Shown piece after piece: positions 18,150 through 29,306 of a DNA stretch of 64,000 nucleotides; position 1 is the stretch's first letter, and the number at the start of each line of letters is the position of its first letter. Source of the DNA: an uncultured Blastocatellia bacterium (GTDB taxonomy: Bacteria > Acidobacteriota > Blastocatellia > Chloracidobacteriales > Chloracidobacteriaceae); assembly GCA_937934745.1 (NCBI GenBank), contig CALGZC010000004.1, forward strand, positions 62,001 through 126,000, in the 5' to 3' direction. The notes under the pieces are model-generated. The model had not been told where the DNA came from. It saw only the letters and a list, made by a program, of their open reading frames with translations, and made no database searches. The position numbers and the translations under genes are program-made.

Positions 18150-19607
18150 ATGGCTGCTCCTGCCCCACAACCTGCACCCCGCCGCTGGAATCGCGACGAC
18201 TGGCTGCGGGGTTACACTTCCCTGACTGAAGAACACGACGAATGGTTGTCTGCCATCTCCGGTGAGCTTCCGCCTGAGTTGCGCGGGACGCTCTACCGCA
18301 ACGGCCCCGGGCTGCTTGAACGCGGTGGCCAGCCGGTTCAACATCCCTTCGACGGCGACGGCATGGTCTGCGCCTTTGACTTTACCGGCGACGGGCGGGT
18401 TCGGTTTCGGAACCGTTATGTGCGGACCGCCGGCTTTGTTGCCGAAGAAAAGGCCGGACGCTTTCTACAACGCGGTGTCTTCGGGACACAAAAACCCGGT
18501 GGTTGGTTGGCCAATGCCTTTGATCTGCGCCCGAAAAACATTGCCAACACCAACCTGGCCTACTCACCCGGCAAGCTGTTGGCGCTGTGGGAAGGTGGAA
18601 AGCCCTATGCCCTTGATCCGCAGACGCTAGAAACGATTGGCGAGGATGACCTAGCGGGTGCCCTGGCCGGCAATGCCAACTTTGCAGCCCATCCGCGTTA
18701 TGACCGGCGTACCGGGCGGATGGTCAACTTCGGCATTCAGCCGGGGCTGTCTTCAACCATCACCCTGTATGAACTCGGAGCCGATTTCACCGTTCTGTCA
18801 CAACACCGGTGGGAGACACCGGGTTTCGCCTTCATTCACGACTTTGCACTGACAGACGACTACGCGATCTTTTTTCAAAATCCGGTAACGGTGAACCCGT
18901 TTCCCTACTGGTTTGGGTTCCGGGGGGCTGCTGAGTGCCTCATCTTTCAATCCGACCGTCCGACGAGAGTGTTGGTGCTGCCGCGCAACGGCGGCCGGAT
19001 GCGCGTCTATGAAACCGATGCCTGCTTTGTCTTCCACCATGTCAACGCACATCTGACAGGCGACCGACTGACCGTTGACGCAATTGCCTATGAAACATTC
19101 CCGGCGTTGAAGCCAGGCACCACGTACCGGAACGTCGAGATCGAAACCATTGCGGCGTCACAGCTCTTTCGTTTTACCGTGAATCTGACAACCGGAGAAA
19201 CGCACCGCGAACGCTTGATGGAGCGCGCGGTTGAGTTTCCGAGCCTTCATCCGGCACGGGTTGGTTTGCCGTACCGATGGGCCTTTATGGCGATGGCGGA
19301 TGCTCCGACAGGCAACGCTCCGCTCCAAGGCGTTCTGGCATACGACGTACAAACGGGCGCGGCACAAACCTACAGCTTTGCCCCCAAAGGCTACGTGGGT
19401 GAACCTGTGTTTGTCCCGAAACCGGGCGCAACGGAGGAAAACTCTGGATACTTGCTTCAGATGGTGTTCGATGCCGAGCGTGGTGCCAGTGACGTGGCCG
19501 TTTTTGACGCACAGCAAGTAGCGCGCGGTCCTGTCGCCCGCGTGCACTTGCCGGTGACGGTGCCATACGGTCTGCATGGCATATTCGTCCCGGCGACGAC
19601 ACCGTAG
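18150..19607 (+). CDS. Carotenoid cleavage oxygenase (RPE65/lignostilbene family)
   Basis: This 485-residue seven-bladed-propeller non-haem iron enzyme shows all four iron-ligand histidines in context: FAAHPRYD, FIHDFALT, FHHVNAHL and, near the end, YGLHGIFVP. The N-terminal ELRGTLYRNGPGLLERGG and HPFDGDGMV blocks are diagnostic. It cleaves a double bond in carotenoids or apocarotenoids with O2 to give aldehydes. The substrate cannot be read from sequence. A GTG at 18144 is an alternative start two codons upstream. It lies close behind the HD-domain gene and ends at a roughly 190-base spacer before the convergent sigma-factor gene. Confidence 0.93.
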   Translation: MAAPAPQPAPRRWNRDDWLRGYTSLTEEHDEWLSAISGELPPELRGTLYRNGPGLLERGGQPVQHPFDGDGMVCAFDFTGDGRVRFRNRYVRTAGFVAEEKAGRFLQRGVFGTQKPGGWLANAFDLRPKNIANTNLAYSPGKLLALWEGGKPYALDPQTLETIGEDDLAGALAGNANFAAHPRYDRRTGRMVNFGIQPGLSSTITLYELGADFTVLSQHRWETPGFAFIHDFALTDDYAIFFQNPVTVNPFPYWFGFRGAAECLIFQSDRPTRVLVLPRNGGRMRVYETDACFVFHHVNAHLTGDRLTVDAIAYETFPALKPGTTYRNVEIETIAASQLFRFTVNLTTGETHRERLMERAVEFPSLHPARVGLPYRWAFMAMADAPTGNAPLQGVLAYDVQTGAAQTYSFAPKGYVGEPVFVPKPGATEENSGYLLQMVFDAERGASDVAVFDAQQVARGPVARVHLPVTVPYGLHGIFVPATTP

Positions 19608-19801
19608 TCCAGCGCCAGGTGTCGCTTGCCAGCTGCCGGTCGAGGAATTCTCGTGACTGTGGGATGGCTTGCGAAATGGATGGAGAGCAAGCAGGTGCCA
19701 CAGGTTCTGTGTCCCTAGCGGGGCGATTCCAGCCGGCCATCCGGCGGGTAGCTGTGTTTGCTACGCTGTCGGGAAGACCTGTGGCGAGGGTTTGCAGTGC
19801 G

Positions 19802-21373
19802 TCACCTGTCGTCTTCTAAGAACCAGCGCAGCCTTTGGCTGCGGCCGGGTTGGCGCAGTTTGCGCAGGGCCTCGTCTTCAATGCGCCGGACGCTGTCACG
19901 CGGCAGTGCAAAAAACTGCGCAATTTCTTCCAAGGTGTAGCTCTTGCCGTCTGAACCCAACCCAAACCGCATCCGTAGGATTTTTTCTTCACGGGCATTG
20001 AGCGATTGCAGCACGGCATCGAGGCTTTCCCGCAGGCGTCCCCGCGCAGCTTCGTCCAGCGGGTTGGCGGCCTGGGCGTCGGCGATGAAGTCACCTAAGC
20101 TCGCTTCTTCCTCATCACCAACTGGCGTTTCCAAGCTCACCGGCGGTTGCGCTAACTGAAGCAACAGCTGCACCCTTTCTATGGAAAACCCCAGCGCTTG
20201 GGCGAGTTCGGCTTGTTTGGGTTCACGTTGCCGTTCAAGCCTCAGGCGGTGGACAGCTTCCAGCAGGCGCATAAGGTCAGCGCGAACAGCTGCCGGTAAG
20301 CGAATCAGGCGTGGCTGCTCACTCAGCGCCTGCACAATCGCGCGTCGAATCCACCAGGTGGCATACGAAGGGAATCTTTCCTGGCCCTGACCCACGAAGC
20401 GCTCTGCCGCACGCAGGAGTCCGAGATTGCCTTCCTGGATGAGGTCGGTCAGGCTGAGACCACGATGGAGATAATGCTTCGCCACCGAGACGACCAAACG
20501 TAGGTTGGCTTCAACTAACTGCTGTCGTGCGCGCGCCGCCCTGTCGGCCATGCGTCGTGCGCGCGTCAAGCACTGCGTCACATCGTCTAGGTCTGCTGCG
20601 GTTGTAAGCCAGGGGGCGCCGGCGCGGAGTCCAGCTTCAAGCTGTTCTAGTAATGCCTGGTAGCCGGCCCTGGACAGTGGCAGTGACCGCACGGCCTGCG
20701 CCAGGGCGAGCCGTGCGCGCAGCCGTTGCCGTCTATCCCCAGAGGACAGAACGGCATCGGTGCGAAGCCGGGCATGGGCTTCATGAACGGCTTCCAGGGC
20801 CTGGTGGACGCGGGCAACGGCGTCCGAAAATGACACTTCCCGGGTGAGCTGTGGCGCGTCATCTGACGGATGTTGGTCGTCGGCATCCGGCGTTGGTAGA
20901 GCAAACCAGTCAGATGCACCGGCGTGCCCAGCTTCCACTGCGGCTGCCTGCTGAAGGACCAGCACTGCCGCTGCTGGAATCCGCGTGAGAAGCTTCTGAA
21001 AGCGAGCGACGGTCCACTTCAGTTTGCGCACCACTGCGGCTTCCTCCTCCGGCGAGAGGACAGCGATGCGGGCCATCTCCTGCAAATACGGGCGCAGCGG
21101 GTCTTCAAAAAACAGCGTCGGCGAAGCCGGGGCAGGTGCGAGCGATGTTTGTTCCGGGCCTCCCTTGCCCGGCGCACGTGGCCGCTCATGTTCTTCTCCA
21201 ACCCGGATGCCATGCCTTTCCAGGGCTGTGAGCAACGCTTCGATGACGGCGACCTCTGTGACGTGCGGTGGTAGGAGGGCATTCAGTTCGTCAAAGGACA
21301 GAAAGGTTGTGTTGCGCGCTGCGGCCAGGACCTGCGCCACGATGTTATGCGTTGCTTGCTGTTGCGCCATCAT
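19802..21373 (-). CDS. RNA polymerase sigma-70 family factor (RpoD-like, divergent region 2)
   Basis: The protein has 523 residues. A helical N-terminus resembles region 1.1. Then region 1.2 ([16 protein letters not shown]), a long spacer, region 2 ([41 protein letters not shown]), region 3, and region 4 ([33 protein letters not shown]). It directly follows dnaG with an ATGA overlap, the position of the principal sigma factor in the macromolecular-synthesis operon. However, the usual EYRRGYKFSTYA stretch of regions 2.3/2.4 is [12 protein letters not shown] here, so it may be a group 2 factor or have altered -10 recognition. Confidence 0.88.
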   Translation of the reverse strand: MMAQQQATHNIVAQVLAAARNTTFLSFDELNALLPPHVTEVAVIEALLTALERHGIRVGEEHERPRAPGKGGPEQTSLAPAPASPTLFFEDPLRPYLQEMARIAVLSPEEEAAVVRKLKWTVARFQKLLTRIPAAAVLVLQQAAAVEAGHAGASDWFALPTPDADDQHPSDDAPQLTREVSFSDAVARVHQALEAVHEAHARLRTDAVLSSGDRRQRLRARLALAQAVRSLPLSRAGYQALLEQLEAGLRAGAPWLTTAADLDDVTQCLTRARRMADRAARARQQLVEANLRLVVSVAKHYLHRGLSLTDLIQEGNLGLLRAAERFVGQGQERFPSYATWWIRRAIVQALSEQPRLIRLPAAVRADLMRLLEAVHRLRLERQREPKQAELAQALGFSIERVQLLLQLAQPPVSLETPVGDEEEASLGDFIADAQAANPLDEAARGRLRESLDAVLQSLNAREEKILRMRFGLGSDGKSYTLEEIAQFFALPRDSVRRIEDEALRKLRQPGRSQRLRWFLEDDR

Positions 21374-23265
21374 CGTTGATACCGCTTGGAGAGCGCCATA
21401 AGCCGGGCGCGTTTGAGGCGCAGCCGCTCGTTGGCGTGATGGAGCGCCAAGGCCTCGTCGTTGGCTTCCACTGCTTTTCGGACAAGGTGGTGCAGCGCGG
21501 TGCTTTGCTGCTCAATGCGCCGCTGCTGAAGAACCAGCAACCCGTCCTCCAGAATGGCTCGATAGCGTTCAACCTGTGCGTCGTCTTCCGGCGGCTCGGC
21601 GCGCAGGAGCAACTCGGCAACATAGTTTTCCATTTCCAGATCGAGCGGCGTCGGCGCGTCGTCTGCGGCGAAGAAATCGGACTGTCCCGTTGCGTCCGAG
21701 CGCGTTTCCGCCCGCTGCCATCGGGCTACGGCCTGGGCCAGGGCCGGGTAGTCAAAGGCACGTCCGCTGAGATAGACCTCGCGGACGGCGCGGAAAAACA
21801 CGCGCCCAGGCAGCCGGTCGATCAGTTCATCATCCAGGGCTTCAAAAGCCGTCGCGCATAACGGAGGATGGGCCAGTAAGACCTGGAGAACGCTGTGTTC
21901 GGCTAACGTGAGTTTGGTGGTAACTTCTACTGTCTCGGCGGCGAGTTCGGCCCGGCGCTCGCGGGCCGCACGCTGCAATTCGCTCCGAATTGGAGCTGCG
22001 TCGAGTTGCAGCCGATCGGCCAGACGCTCGGCTGCTAGGTCGCGCTCAATGGCGTCGGCAATCTTGGCGATGTAGGGCAGGACGGCATTGACAGCCTGCG
22101 CCCGGCCGGCCGGGCGCGTGATGTCGTACTCAAAGCGGGCGACGTCAACAAGGTATTCAATCAGCGGTTGGGATTGTTTGAGTTGTTCGCGGTAATCGCC
22201 AACACCGCGCGCCCGGACAAAATCATCCGGGTCCTTACCTTCCGGCAAATGCAGGACGTTGACGCGAAAGCCATGCTCGAGCAGAAGCGCAAAACTGCGG
22301 CGGACGGCCGCCTGCCCGGCGCGGTCGTTATCGAAGTTGAGGACGACTTTAGGTGTTTCCAAATACCGGCGCAGTTGACGCACCTGGGCCTCGGTGAGCG
22401 CCGTCCCCAGTGTGGCAACTACGTTGCGGATGCCGGCCTGATAGAGCCGAACGAAGTCCATATACCCTTCAACGAGAATGGCGAACCCGGCCCGTCGAAT
22501 GCTCTCTTTAGTGAGGTGGAGACCGAACAAATGCCTGCCTTTGACATAGATCGGGGTTTCAGGCGAGTTGAGGTATTTCGGCTCACCGTGACCGAGCGTC
22601 CGTCCGCCAAAGGCAATGATGCGCCCCTGTGAATCGGCAATCGGGAACATCACACGCCCTCGAAAACGGTCGGCGTGGCTACCACCGTCTGTGACGGACA
22701 CCAACCCGCTGCGCTCAAGTTCGGCTGTGCCCACGCCGTGGTCGCGAAGAAAGTTGGTCAAACTTGACCGCTGGTCAGGTGCATAGCCAAGACCCAACGC
22801 CGCAACGGTGTCCTCACTCACGTCGCGGGCGGCCAGGTATTCCCGCGCTGCATAGTGTTCTGGGCGCGTGAGTTGTTCCTGAAAAAAACGCATGGCCAGG
22901 ACCTGGAGGCGGAGCAGACGTTCCCGCTCCTCGGTCTCACGTTCGGCTTCCGCCGTGACAGGGCGCGTTTCGGGCAACGGCAGGCCACAGGTTTCGGCAA
23001 CGATCCGGACTGCCTCGCCGAAGGCGACGCCTTCCATACGCATCACGAACGTGAAGACATTGCCGCCGACGCCACACCCAAAGCATTTGAAGACTTGTTT
23101 GCCGGGGTGGACGTTGAAACTCGGCGTCTTCTCATGGTGAAAGGGGCAGCAGGCGACATAGCTCGCACCGCGCTTGCGCAAGGCAACATAGTTGCCAATC
23201 ACGCGCACAATATCGGCTTGCGAGCGAAGGTCATCAATGCTGTGACGGTCAAACGGCATACGCAT
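21370..23265 (-). CDS. dnaG: DNA primase DnaG
   Basis: DnaG makes RNA primers at the replication fork. The 631-residue protein has the CHC2 zinc ribbon (ligands Cys40, His43, Cys61, Cys64 in [11 protein letters not shown] and [10 protein letters not shown]), the TOPRIM domain ([16 protein letters not shown], then [12 protein letters not shown] with the metal-binding DND), and a C-terminal helicase-binding region. Two Met codons lie 6 bases apart at the start; the first is used. Its 3' end overlaps the sigma-70 gene by 4 bases. Its 5' end overlaps the tail of the frameshifted kinase gene by 17 bases on the same strand. Confidence 0.95.
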   Translation of the reverse strand: MRMPFDRHSIDDLRSQADIVRVIGNYVALRKRGASYVACCPFHHEKTPSFNVHPGKQVFKCFGCGVGGNVFTFVMRMEGVAFGEAVRIVAETCGLPLPETRPVTAEAERETEERERLLRLQVLAMRFFQEQLTRPEHYAAREYLAARDVSEDTVAALGLGYAPDQRSSLTNFLRDHGVGTAELERSGLVSVTDGGSHADRFRGRVMFPIADSQGRIIAFGGRTLGHGEPKYLNSPETPIYVKGRHLFGLHLTKESIRRAGFAILVEGYMDFVRLYQAGIRNVVATLGTALTEAQVRQLRRYLETPKVVLNFDNDRAGQAAVRRSFALLLEHGFRVNVLHLPEGKDPDDFVRARGVGDYREQLKQSQPLIEYLVDVARFEYDITRPAGRAQAVNAVLPYIAKIADAIERDLAAERLADRLQLDAAPIRSELQRAARERRAELAAETVEVTTKLTLAEHSVLQVLLAHPPLCATAFEALDDELIDRLPGRVFFRAVREVYLSGRAFDYPALAQAVARWQRAETRSDATGQSDFFAADDAPTPLDLEMENYVAELLLRAEPPEDDAQVERYRAILEDGLLVLQQRRIEQQSTALHHLVRKAVEANDEALALHHANERLRLKRARLMALSKRYQR

Positions 23266-25148
23266 TTCCCTGCCTTGCGACCGACATGGCTACCTTGTTG
23301 TCGTGTTTGAATGCAAGCCAGGCGGCCCCGACAGAGTCGCGACCGACCGGCATCGCGCACCGCTCTGCGTAAGCTCGTGGAGCGTCTGGGGCCGGGTTGC
23401 CCACACGGCTTTTGACCGGGCTAAGAAGGCGATGCCCAGGCGCGTTAATCCCGCAGTGTGCGTTCGGGGCCTGCTTCTCGGCCCAGCGGATGCGCTCGAT
23501 GTTGCGCTTTTCAAGCGGCGTTAGCTTATCGCCTACGTTGTCGCTGACCGGACGGTACCACGGCTGCGCCTTGAAATGCTCGGCAAGCTCCGGATCGGAG
23601 AAGCGGTAGCCGTGCCGCGCCATGATTTCATTGCGCATCAGGCGCAGGTCTTCCAGCGATAAGCCATTCAGTTCATCCTCTGTCAGATCGCGCAGCGCGG
23701 CTTCCGGGAAATCGCCCGGAACCTCATCGGGAGGCGGGGGCGCTTCCGGGGCTGGGCGCGGCGGGCCCGACCGCTTGGCGTAAGCGCTCAGGCTCTGCTC
23801 CCGGATGCGCGCCATGACGACTTGCGCGTCGGCTTCTGTGGCGTAAATGCCCAGCGTCACAATGTAGAAGCCTGGCTCGAAGTTCGCCCACTCGTCCGTC
23901 TTCACCACAAAGGCTGGAAAGCCGGCCTTGGCATAGGCGGCGCGCTTCGCTTCGGCAACCTCCTCGGTCTTGGCTGAAAAGGCGATGACATAAACGCCTT
24001 CCGAGCCAGGCGCGAGCGACTCCGGCAGGGGCGCGTCCGCTGGGGGCGGCGCGTCCGCTGCGGGCGGCGGCGCGACTGGCGCCGGCGAATTGGCGACTGG
24101 CGCGGCGGGCTGAAAAGCTCGCCCCTGAAAATAAATCAGCAGCGCCAGAAACAGGGTCGTGCCCAGCAGCAGCGTTACGGCCGCGCCGCTGGGCGGCGAC
24201 CCGGACAGCGGATGAAAAAGCGTCGGCGCGGAGGTGAAAGCCGCCGCCCGCCCATCCGTCGCCGGTCGCAGCGGCAGGGTCTCCGCGCCCTGGCCGCTGG
24301 CGGCGTCTCCCGGCGCGGCCAGCGGCAGCGGATGGATCAGCGTCCGCGTCAAGGCTTGCCGCATCGCCGTAGCTGTTGGGAATCGTCGGACAGGGTCTTT
24401 AGGCAATGCGACGGCGACGAAGCGATGGACGCCGTCGGGCAGCGTCGCGGGCAGGGGCACGGGGTCGCGGGCCACGATGGCGCCCATCAGCGCCGTCAGG
24501 TCAGCTTGCGGAAACGGCAGCCCGCCCGTGAGCAGCTGCTGAAACACGACCCCGGCCGCCCACAGGTCGCCCTGCTCGGTGCGAACGCCGTCAAAGGCCT
24601 CCGGCGGCATGTAGGCGGGCGTCCCGGCAATGGGGGCCCGCGTGCGAGGTGGTGCGCAGCACGCGCGCGATGCCGAAGTCGGCCAGGCGCGGCGTATCGC
24701 CCTGGAGCAGAACGTTGGCCGGCTTGAGGTCGCGGTGCACGATCCGGCGACTGTGGAGCTGCTCCAGACCGGCGAGGATGCCGTCGAGCATGTTGACGGC
24801 TTCCGGCAGCGCCACCCGTCCGCCGTGCCGCGCCAGCCAATCCACCAGCGAACCGTCCGGGGCGTATTCGCTCACAATGACCACGCGCCCGTCGTAGATG
24901 TCGGCCTCAATGATCGGCAGGACGTTAGGATGTCCGCTGGCCTGCGCCCAGATGGTGGCTTCCTTGCGAATGGCGGCGAGCTCGACTGCGTCGGCGAGCG
25001 GAAGCTTGAGCGCCACACGGGTGACGGCCAACGCCGTGCGCCGCTCGTCCGGCCACACTTGCCCCCAGGCGCCACGTCCCAGAAGTCGAACGAGGGTGTA
25101 CGGTCCAAGCGCAATGCCGGCTGCATAGATGTCTCCAAAAAACAACAA
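23249..25148 (-). pseudogene. Ser/Thr kinase-TM-SPOR-YARHG gene with a single frameshift
   Basis: The 5' part (25148 to about 24635) encodes a Hanks kinase: GRGAWGQVW, HRDLKPANVLL, DFGIARVL. The glycine loop and VALKLP lysine are present. At a run of five G on the plus strand (24632-24636) the frame breaks; dropping one base restores GPIAGTPAYMPPEAF and the rest of the kinase. Then follow a membrane helix (LLLGTTLFLALLIYF), a Pro/Ala linker, a SPOR-like segment (YVIAFSAKTEEVAEA, EPGFYIVTLGIY), and a YARHG domain (LRLMRNEIMARHGYRF). The last 75 residues look atypical and run into dnaG. A homopolymer indel error is as likely as real inactivation. If intact it would be a cell-envelope-sensing kinase. 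Confidence 0.8.
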
Positions 25149-25291
25149 ACGTCGCCGGCGTCAACAGGGTGTGTTTTCCTGTGTCGTCCACGTTGCAATC
25201 GGCGCGCTAAGTGCTAAAAATGACGCCGCTTTTCTGTCTTCGTCAAACGTTGTTTCATCATGCTGATTTAGATGCGAGGTCGAGCGACGCA

Positions 25292-26971
25292 ATGAAAACG
25301 CTCCATCGCTGGGCGATGTACTGGTGGGTGCTGTGGTTGGTGGCGCAAGTCCCTGCCCAGATGGCAGAGGCCGCCGACGTTGGCTCGGTGACCGTTCCTG
25401 CCGAGCTGCGGGCGGCAACGGCCCGCATCGAGCCGGCTGCGCTGCGCGCCCACACCGAGTTGCTTTCCGATCCTCTCTTTGAGGGTCGCGCCCCCGGCAC
25501 GCGCGGCGGTCTGTTGGCCGCCAAATACATCGCCGCGCAGTTTCAAGCCTACGGGCTTGAGCCGGTCAACGGCTCGTACTTCCAGAACGTCCCCATCGTC
25601 AACCTGCGGGCTGAACCGACCACAATGCTATTTCGCGCGACCGACGGTCGGCAGGTTGAACTGGCCTACGGAACGGAGTTCACGGCCCAGTCGGGTGAAT
25701 GCGCGCCGGAGGTAAAGCTGGACGCCGTGCCGGTCGTGTTTGCGGGCTATGGCATTGTTGCGCCGGAGTATGACTGGAATGACTACAAGGATGCGGATGT
25801 GCGCGGCAAAATCGTCCTGCTGCTTGTCAACGACCCGGGCCTGCGCAACCCGAGCATCTTCCAGGGGCGGACCCTGACCTATTACGGACGGTGGACGTAC
25901 AAGTTTGAGGAAGCCGCGCGGCGGGGGGCGCGCGGCGCGCTGCTGATCCACACCACCGAGAGCGCCACCTATCCGTGGCAGGTGGTGCAAAGCTCGAACA
26001 CGGGCGTTCGGTCGGAGTTGGTCCGCGACGCCAGCTCGCCGCCGGTCGTGGCGCTCAAGTCGTGGATTACCGACGATGCAGCGGTGCGCATCGCCAAGCT
26101 CGCCGGCAAGAGCCTGGCGATGCTCAGCGAGCAGGCCGAGCGGCGCGATTTTCGCCCTGTCCCGCTCGATGTCACGCTGTCACTGGACTTGAAAAGCGAA
26201 GTGTCAAGGCTGGAGTCGCCGAATGTCGTCGGCTGGCTGCCGGGCCGCGACGAGCGGCTGCGCGCCGAGTGCGTCGTGGTCACGGCGCACTACGACCACT
26301 TCGGCGTCAAGGACGACCCGGCAACCGGCCGGAGGCTGGTCTATCACGGCGCGCTGGACAACGCCTCCGGTACGGCGGCGCTGCTGGCCATGGCGGAGGC
26401 GCTGGGGAAATCCCCCTGGCGACCGCGCCGGTCGGTGTTGTTTTTGTCGGTGACGGCCGAGGAGCAGGGACTGCTCGGCGCACAATACTACTGCGAGCGC
26501 CCGCTGATTCCGCTGGAGAACACCGTCGCCAACCTCAACCTCGATGAAGTCAATGTGTTTGGTCGCACGCGCGACTTCGTCCCGCTGGGCGCGGAGCGCT
26601 CGACGCTTGGCAAAACAATTGCCGCTCTGGCCAAGCTCGAAGGGCTGGTGATGAAACCCGATCCGTTCCCGCAGAACGGCTCGTTTTTCCGCTCCGATCA
26701 CTTTTGCTTCGCCAAGGTCGGCGTCCCGTGCCTGTCGCTCAACTTCGGCGTCGAAATTGAGGGCAAGCCCGAAGGCTGGGGCAAGGAGCGGTTTGAGACC
26801 TACGTCCGACGCGACTACCACCAGCCGACGGATGTCATTCAGGACGACTGGGATTTTCGCGGCGCGGCGCAGCATGCGCAGTTCGCGCTGCTCATTGTCG
26901 GGGTCATTGCCGAGGATCCGGCGCGGCCCGACTGGCTGCCCGGCGAAGCATTTCAACGTCAGAAACCGTAA
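25292..26971 (+). CDS. Secreted M28-family zinc peptidase with PA domain
   Basis: The protein has 559 residues from the ATG at 25292, which places a signal peptide (ending near AEAADV) at the N-terminus; the longer frame from 25211 would bury it. A PA domain (about 100-270) precedes the M28 aminopeptidase core, with the two-zinc ligands in VTAHYDHFG, GALDNASGTAAL, AEEQGLLGAQ, NLDEVNVFG and the closing DYHQPTD. It releases amino acids from peptide N-termini outside the cytoplasm. An OPT peptide transporter gene follows after 37 bases, so the pair looks like a peptide-scavenging unit. Confidence 0.93.
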   Translation: MKTLHRWAMYWWVLWLVAQVPAQMAEAADVGSVTVPAELRAATARIEPAALRAHTELLSDPLFEGRAPGTRGGLLAAKYIAAQFQAYGLEPVNGSYFQNVPIVNLRAEPTTMLFRATDGRQVELAYGTEFTAQSGECAPEVKLDAVPVVFAGYGIVAPEYDWNDYKDADVRGKIVLLLVNDPGLRNPSIFQGRTLTYYGRWTYKFEEAARRGARGALLIHTTESATYPWQVVQSSNTGVRSELVRDASSPPVVALKSWITDDAAVRIAKLAGKSLAMLSEQAERRDFRPVPLDVTLSLDLKSEVSRLESPNVVGWLPGRDERLRAECVVVTAHYDHFGVKDDPATGRRLVYHGALDNASGTAALLAMAEALGKSPWRPRRSVLFLSVTAEEQGLLGAQYYCERPLIPLENTVANLNLDEVNVFGRTRDFVPLGAERSTLGKTIAALAKLEGLVMKPDPFPQNGSFFRSDHFCFAKVGVPCLSLNFGVEIEGKPEGWGKERFETYVRRDYHQPTDVIQDDWDFRGAAQHAQFALLIVGVIAEDPARPDWLPGEAFQRQKP

Positions 26972-27008
26972 AACGTTAGAAGCATGCATCTAGAGCGAGC
27001 ACGTCACT

Positions 27009-29306
27009 ATGGCTACGCGACTTGAAGCGCCGGCAGCAACGCGCTTCCACCCCTTTGTCGCCAGCGATGAAGTTCTGCCGGAGTTCACGCTGCGCAGCGT
27101 GCTGGTCGGCGTCCTGTTGGGCATTGTCTTTGGCGCCTCATCGGTGTACCTGGCGCTCAAGGTCGGGTTGACCGTCTCGGCGTCGATCCCGATTGCAGTC
27201 CTCTCGATCACCATCTTCCGGGCGCTGGGCAAAAGCTCGATTCTCGAAAACAACATGACGCAAACGGTCGGCTCGGCGGGCGAGTCGGTCGCGGCCGGGG
27301 TCGTGTTCACCGTCCCGGCGCTGTTGTTGATGGGGTATTCGCTAGACCTGTCGCGGACGACCCTGACGGCGCTCACCGGCGGCTGGCTCGGCGTCCTGCT
27401 GATGATTCCGCTGCGCCGCGCGCTGATCGTCAAGGAACACGGGAAGCTCACCTACCCGGAGGGCACAGCTTGCGCCGAAGTGCTGATCGTCGGCGAAAAA
27501 GGCGGCAGCCAAGCCAAGCTCGTCTTCGGCGGATTTGGGCTGGCGCTGGTTTATAAGTTCCTGATGTCGGGGCTACACTTGTGGAAGGAATACCCTGAAA
27601 AGGCGCTGGGCAAGGCCCTGCCGGGCGCGACGGTCAGCGCCGAGGTGTCGCCGGAACTGCTGGGCGTCGGCTACATCATCGGCCCGCGCGTCGCCGGCAT
27701 CATGCTGGCGGGCGGGGCGATGTCGTACCTTGTGCTGATCCCGACCATTGTGTTCTTCGGCAGCGGGCTGGCCGAGCCGCTGTTCCCGGCGACGAAGCTC
27801 ATTGCCGGGATGTCGCCGAGCGAGGCGCGAACCAACTTCGTGCTCTACATCGGGGCCGGCGCAGTGGCGACCGGTGGCATCATCAGCCTCGCGCGCTCAC
27901 TGCCGATGATCGTATCGGCTTTCCGGGCCGGCGTCGGCGGCTTCAAGGCAGCCGGCGAGACCGGCGTGGCGCGGACGGAAAACGACCTGCCCATGAGCTT
28001 CGTTCTGGGCGGCGCCGGGCTGCTCTGGGTCATCCTGAGCGCCGTCATTTACTTCACGGCGGCGGAGCTGGGCTTCAGCCTGCTCGCCGCCGGGATGATC
28101 ATCGCCTTTGGCTTCTTCTTCGTTACGGTCTCATCCCGGATCACGGGCGAAATCGGCTCGTCGTCGAACCCGATTTCCGGCATGACGGTGGCGACGATTT
28201 TGCTCACCTGCCTGATTTTTCTCGTCATCGGCAAGGTTGGCATTGAAGCGCGCGTCGTGGCGCTGTCGGTCGGCGCGGTGGTCTGCATTGCCGCCGCAAT
28301 TGGCGGGGCGACATCGCAGGACTTGAAGACCGGGTTTCTGGTCGGGGCTACGCCCCGCCGCCAGCAAATCGGGCTGGTCATCGGCGTCACAACTTCGGCG
28401 CTCGCCATTGGCTGGGTGCTGTCCTTTCTCAACGACAGCAACACGATTTACTTTCCCAAGGAAGCGCCGGGCTATCTTGCCCTGTCCACCGAGGGCGAGA
28501 CGGTCGTCCTGGCCGGCAAGACCTACCGCGTGCATGGCGTCACGGAGCAAACGGCCGAGCTGCTGCCCGGGCGCTACCTGGTCAACGAAGCCGGCCAGGT
28601 GCGTTTCGTGATCGATCCCGGCGTTGGCGGCGTCGAAACCAAAAAGCTTATCGAGGCGAGCGGCCCTGTCAGCGGGACGCCGGCCGGCATCCTGCGCGGT
28701 CTTGACGATCAACCCTACACGGTTGTTAGCGTCGGCGAAGGGGATGCCAGGACGGAATACCTCGTGGACGCGGCCGGGCAGGCGCATTACCGGCTCGATA
28801 AGCGCGAGCTGCCGTATTCGGCCCCGAAAGCCAGCCTGATGAAGCTCATCATTGACGGCATTCTCACGCAGAAGCTGCCGTGGGGGCTGGTGCTGTTGGG
28901 GATGTTCATTGCCATCACGATGGAGCTGTGCGGCGTTGCGGCGCTGCCGTTTGCCGTCGGACTGTACCTGCCGTTTTCCACGTCGGCGGCTATTTTTGCG
29001 GGCGGCTTCATCCGCTGGCTGGTGGACCGGCAGACCGGCGGCGCGGCTTCAGAAGCCGAGGCGGAAGCCGGGAACGGCGTCTTGTTCAGCTCCGGCCTCA
29101 TTGCCGGCGGCTCGATTGGCGGGCTGCTGTTGGCGGCGCTGACCGTGGTTGCCGGGGCGTGGCTGGCGGCGCTCGATGTGGCCAAACGCTTTCCGGCGCT
29201 CGAGCATGGGCCGTTTTCCGACTTGTGGGCGGTGGCGGTCTTTTTGCTGCTTGGCGTCGGTCTCTACCGCATTGCGCGGTCATCTCCGGTTGGAATGAAC
29301 CCATGA
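27009..29306 (+). CDS. OPT-family oligopeptide transporter with a soluble insert
   Basis: The 765-residue polytopic transporter has the OPT signatures: [76 protein letters not shown], and a late [18 protein letters not shown]. Proton-coupled uptake of small peptides or metal complexes is the family role. Residues about 477-602 form a hydrophilic insert holding two similar segments ([14 protein letters not shown] and [14 protein letters not shown]), which I would not expect in a standard bacterial OPT. It is the middle gene of a plus-strand operon: 37 bases after the M28 peptidase and overlapping the next gene by 4. Confidence 0.92.
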   Translation: MATRLEAPAATRFHPFVASDEVLPEFTLRSVLVGVLLGIVFGASSVYLALKVGLTVSASIPIAVLSITIFRALGKSSILENNMTQTVGSAGESVAAGVVFTVPALLLMGYSLDLSRTTLTALTGGWLGVLLMIPLRRALIVKEHGKLTYPEGTACAEVLIVGEKGGSQAKLVFGGFGLALVYKFLMSGLHLWKEYPEKALGKALPGATVSAEVSPELLGVGYIIGPRVAGIMLAGGAMSYLVLIPTIVFFGSGLAEPLFPATKLIAGMSPSEARTNFVLYIGAGAVATGGIISLARSLPMIVSAFRAGVGGFKAAGETGVARTENDLPMSFVLGGAGLLWVILSAVIYFTAAELGFSLLAAGMIIAFGFFFVTVSSRITGEIGSSSNPISGMTVATILLTCLIFLVIGKVGIEARVVALSVGAVVCIAAAIGGATSQDLKTGFLVGATPRRQQIGLVIGVTTSALAIGWVLSFLNDSNTIYFPKEAPGYLALSTEGETVVLAGKTYRVHGVTEQTAELLPGRYLVNEAGQVRFVIDPGVGGVETKKLIEASGPVSGTPAGILRGLDDQPYTVVSVGEGDARTEYLVDAAGQAHYRLDKRELPYSAPKASLMKLIIDGILTQKLPWGLVLLGMFIAITMELCGVAALPFAVGLYLPFSTSAAIFAGGFIRWLVDRQTGGAASEAEAEAGNGVLFSSGLIAGGSIGGLLLAALTVVAGAWLAALDVAKRFPALEHGPFSDLWAVAVFLLLGVGLYRIARSSPVGMNP

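Noticed and set aside
24212-24727. Plus-strand open frames opposite the kinase gene
   Set aside because: They are Arg/Ala-rich shadows of a GC-rich coding strand with no family resemblance.
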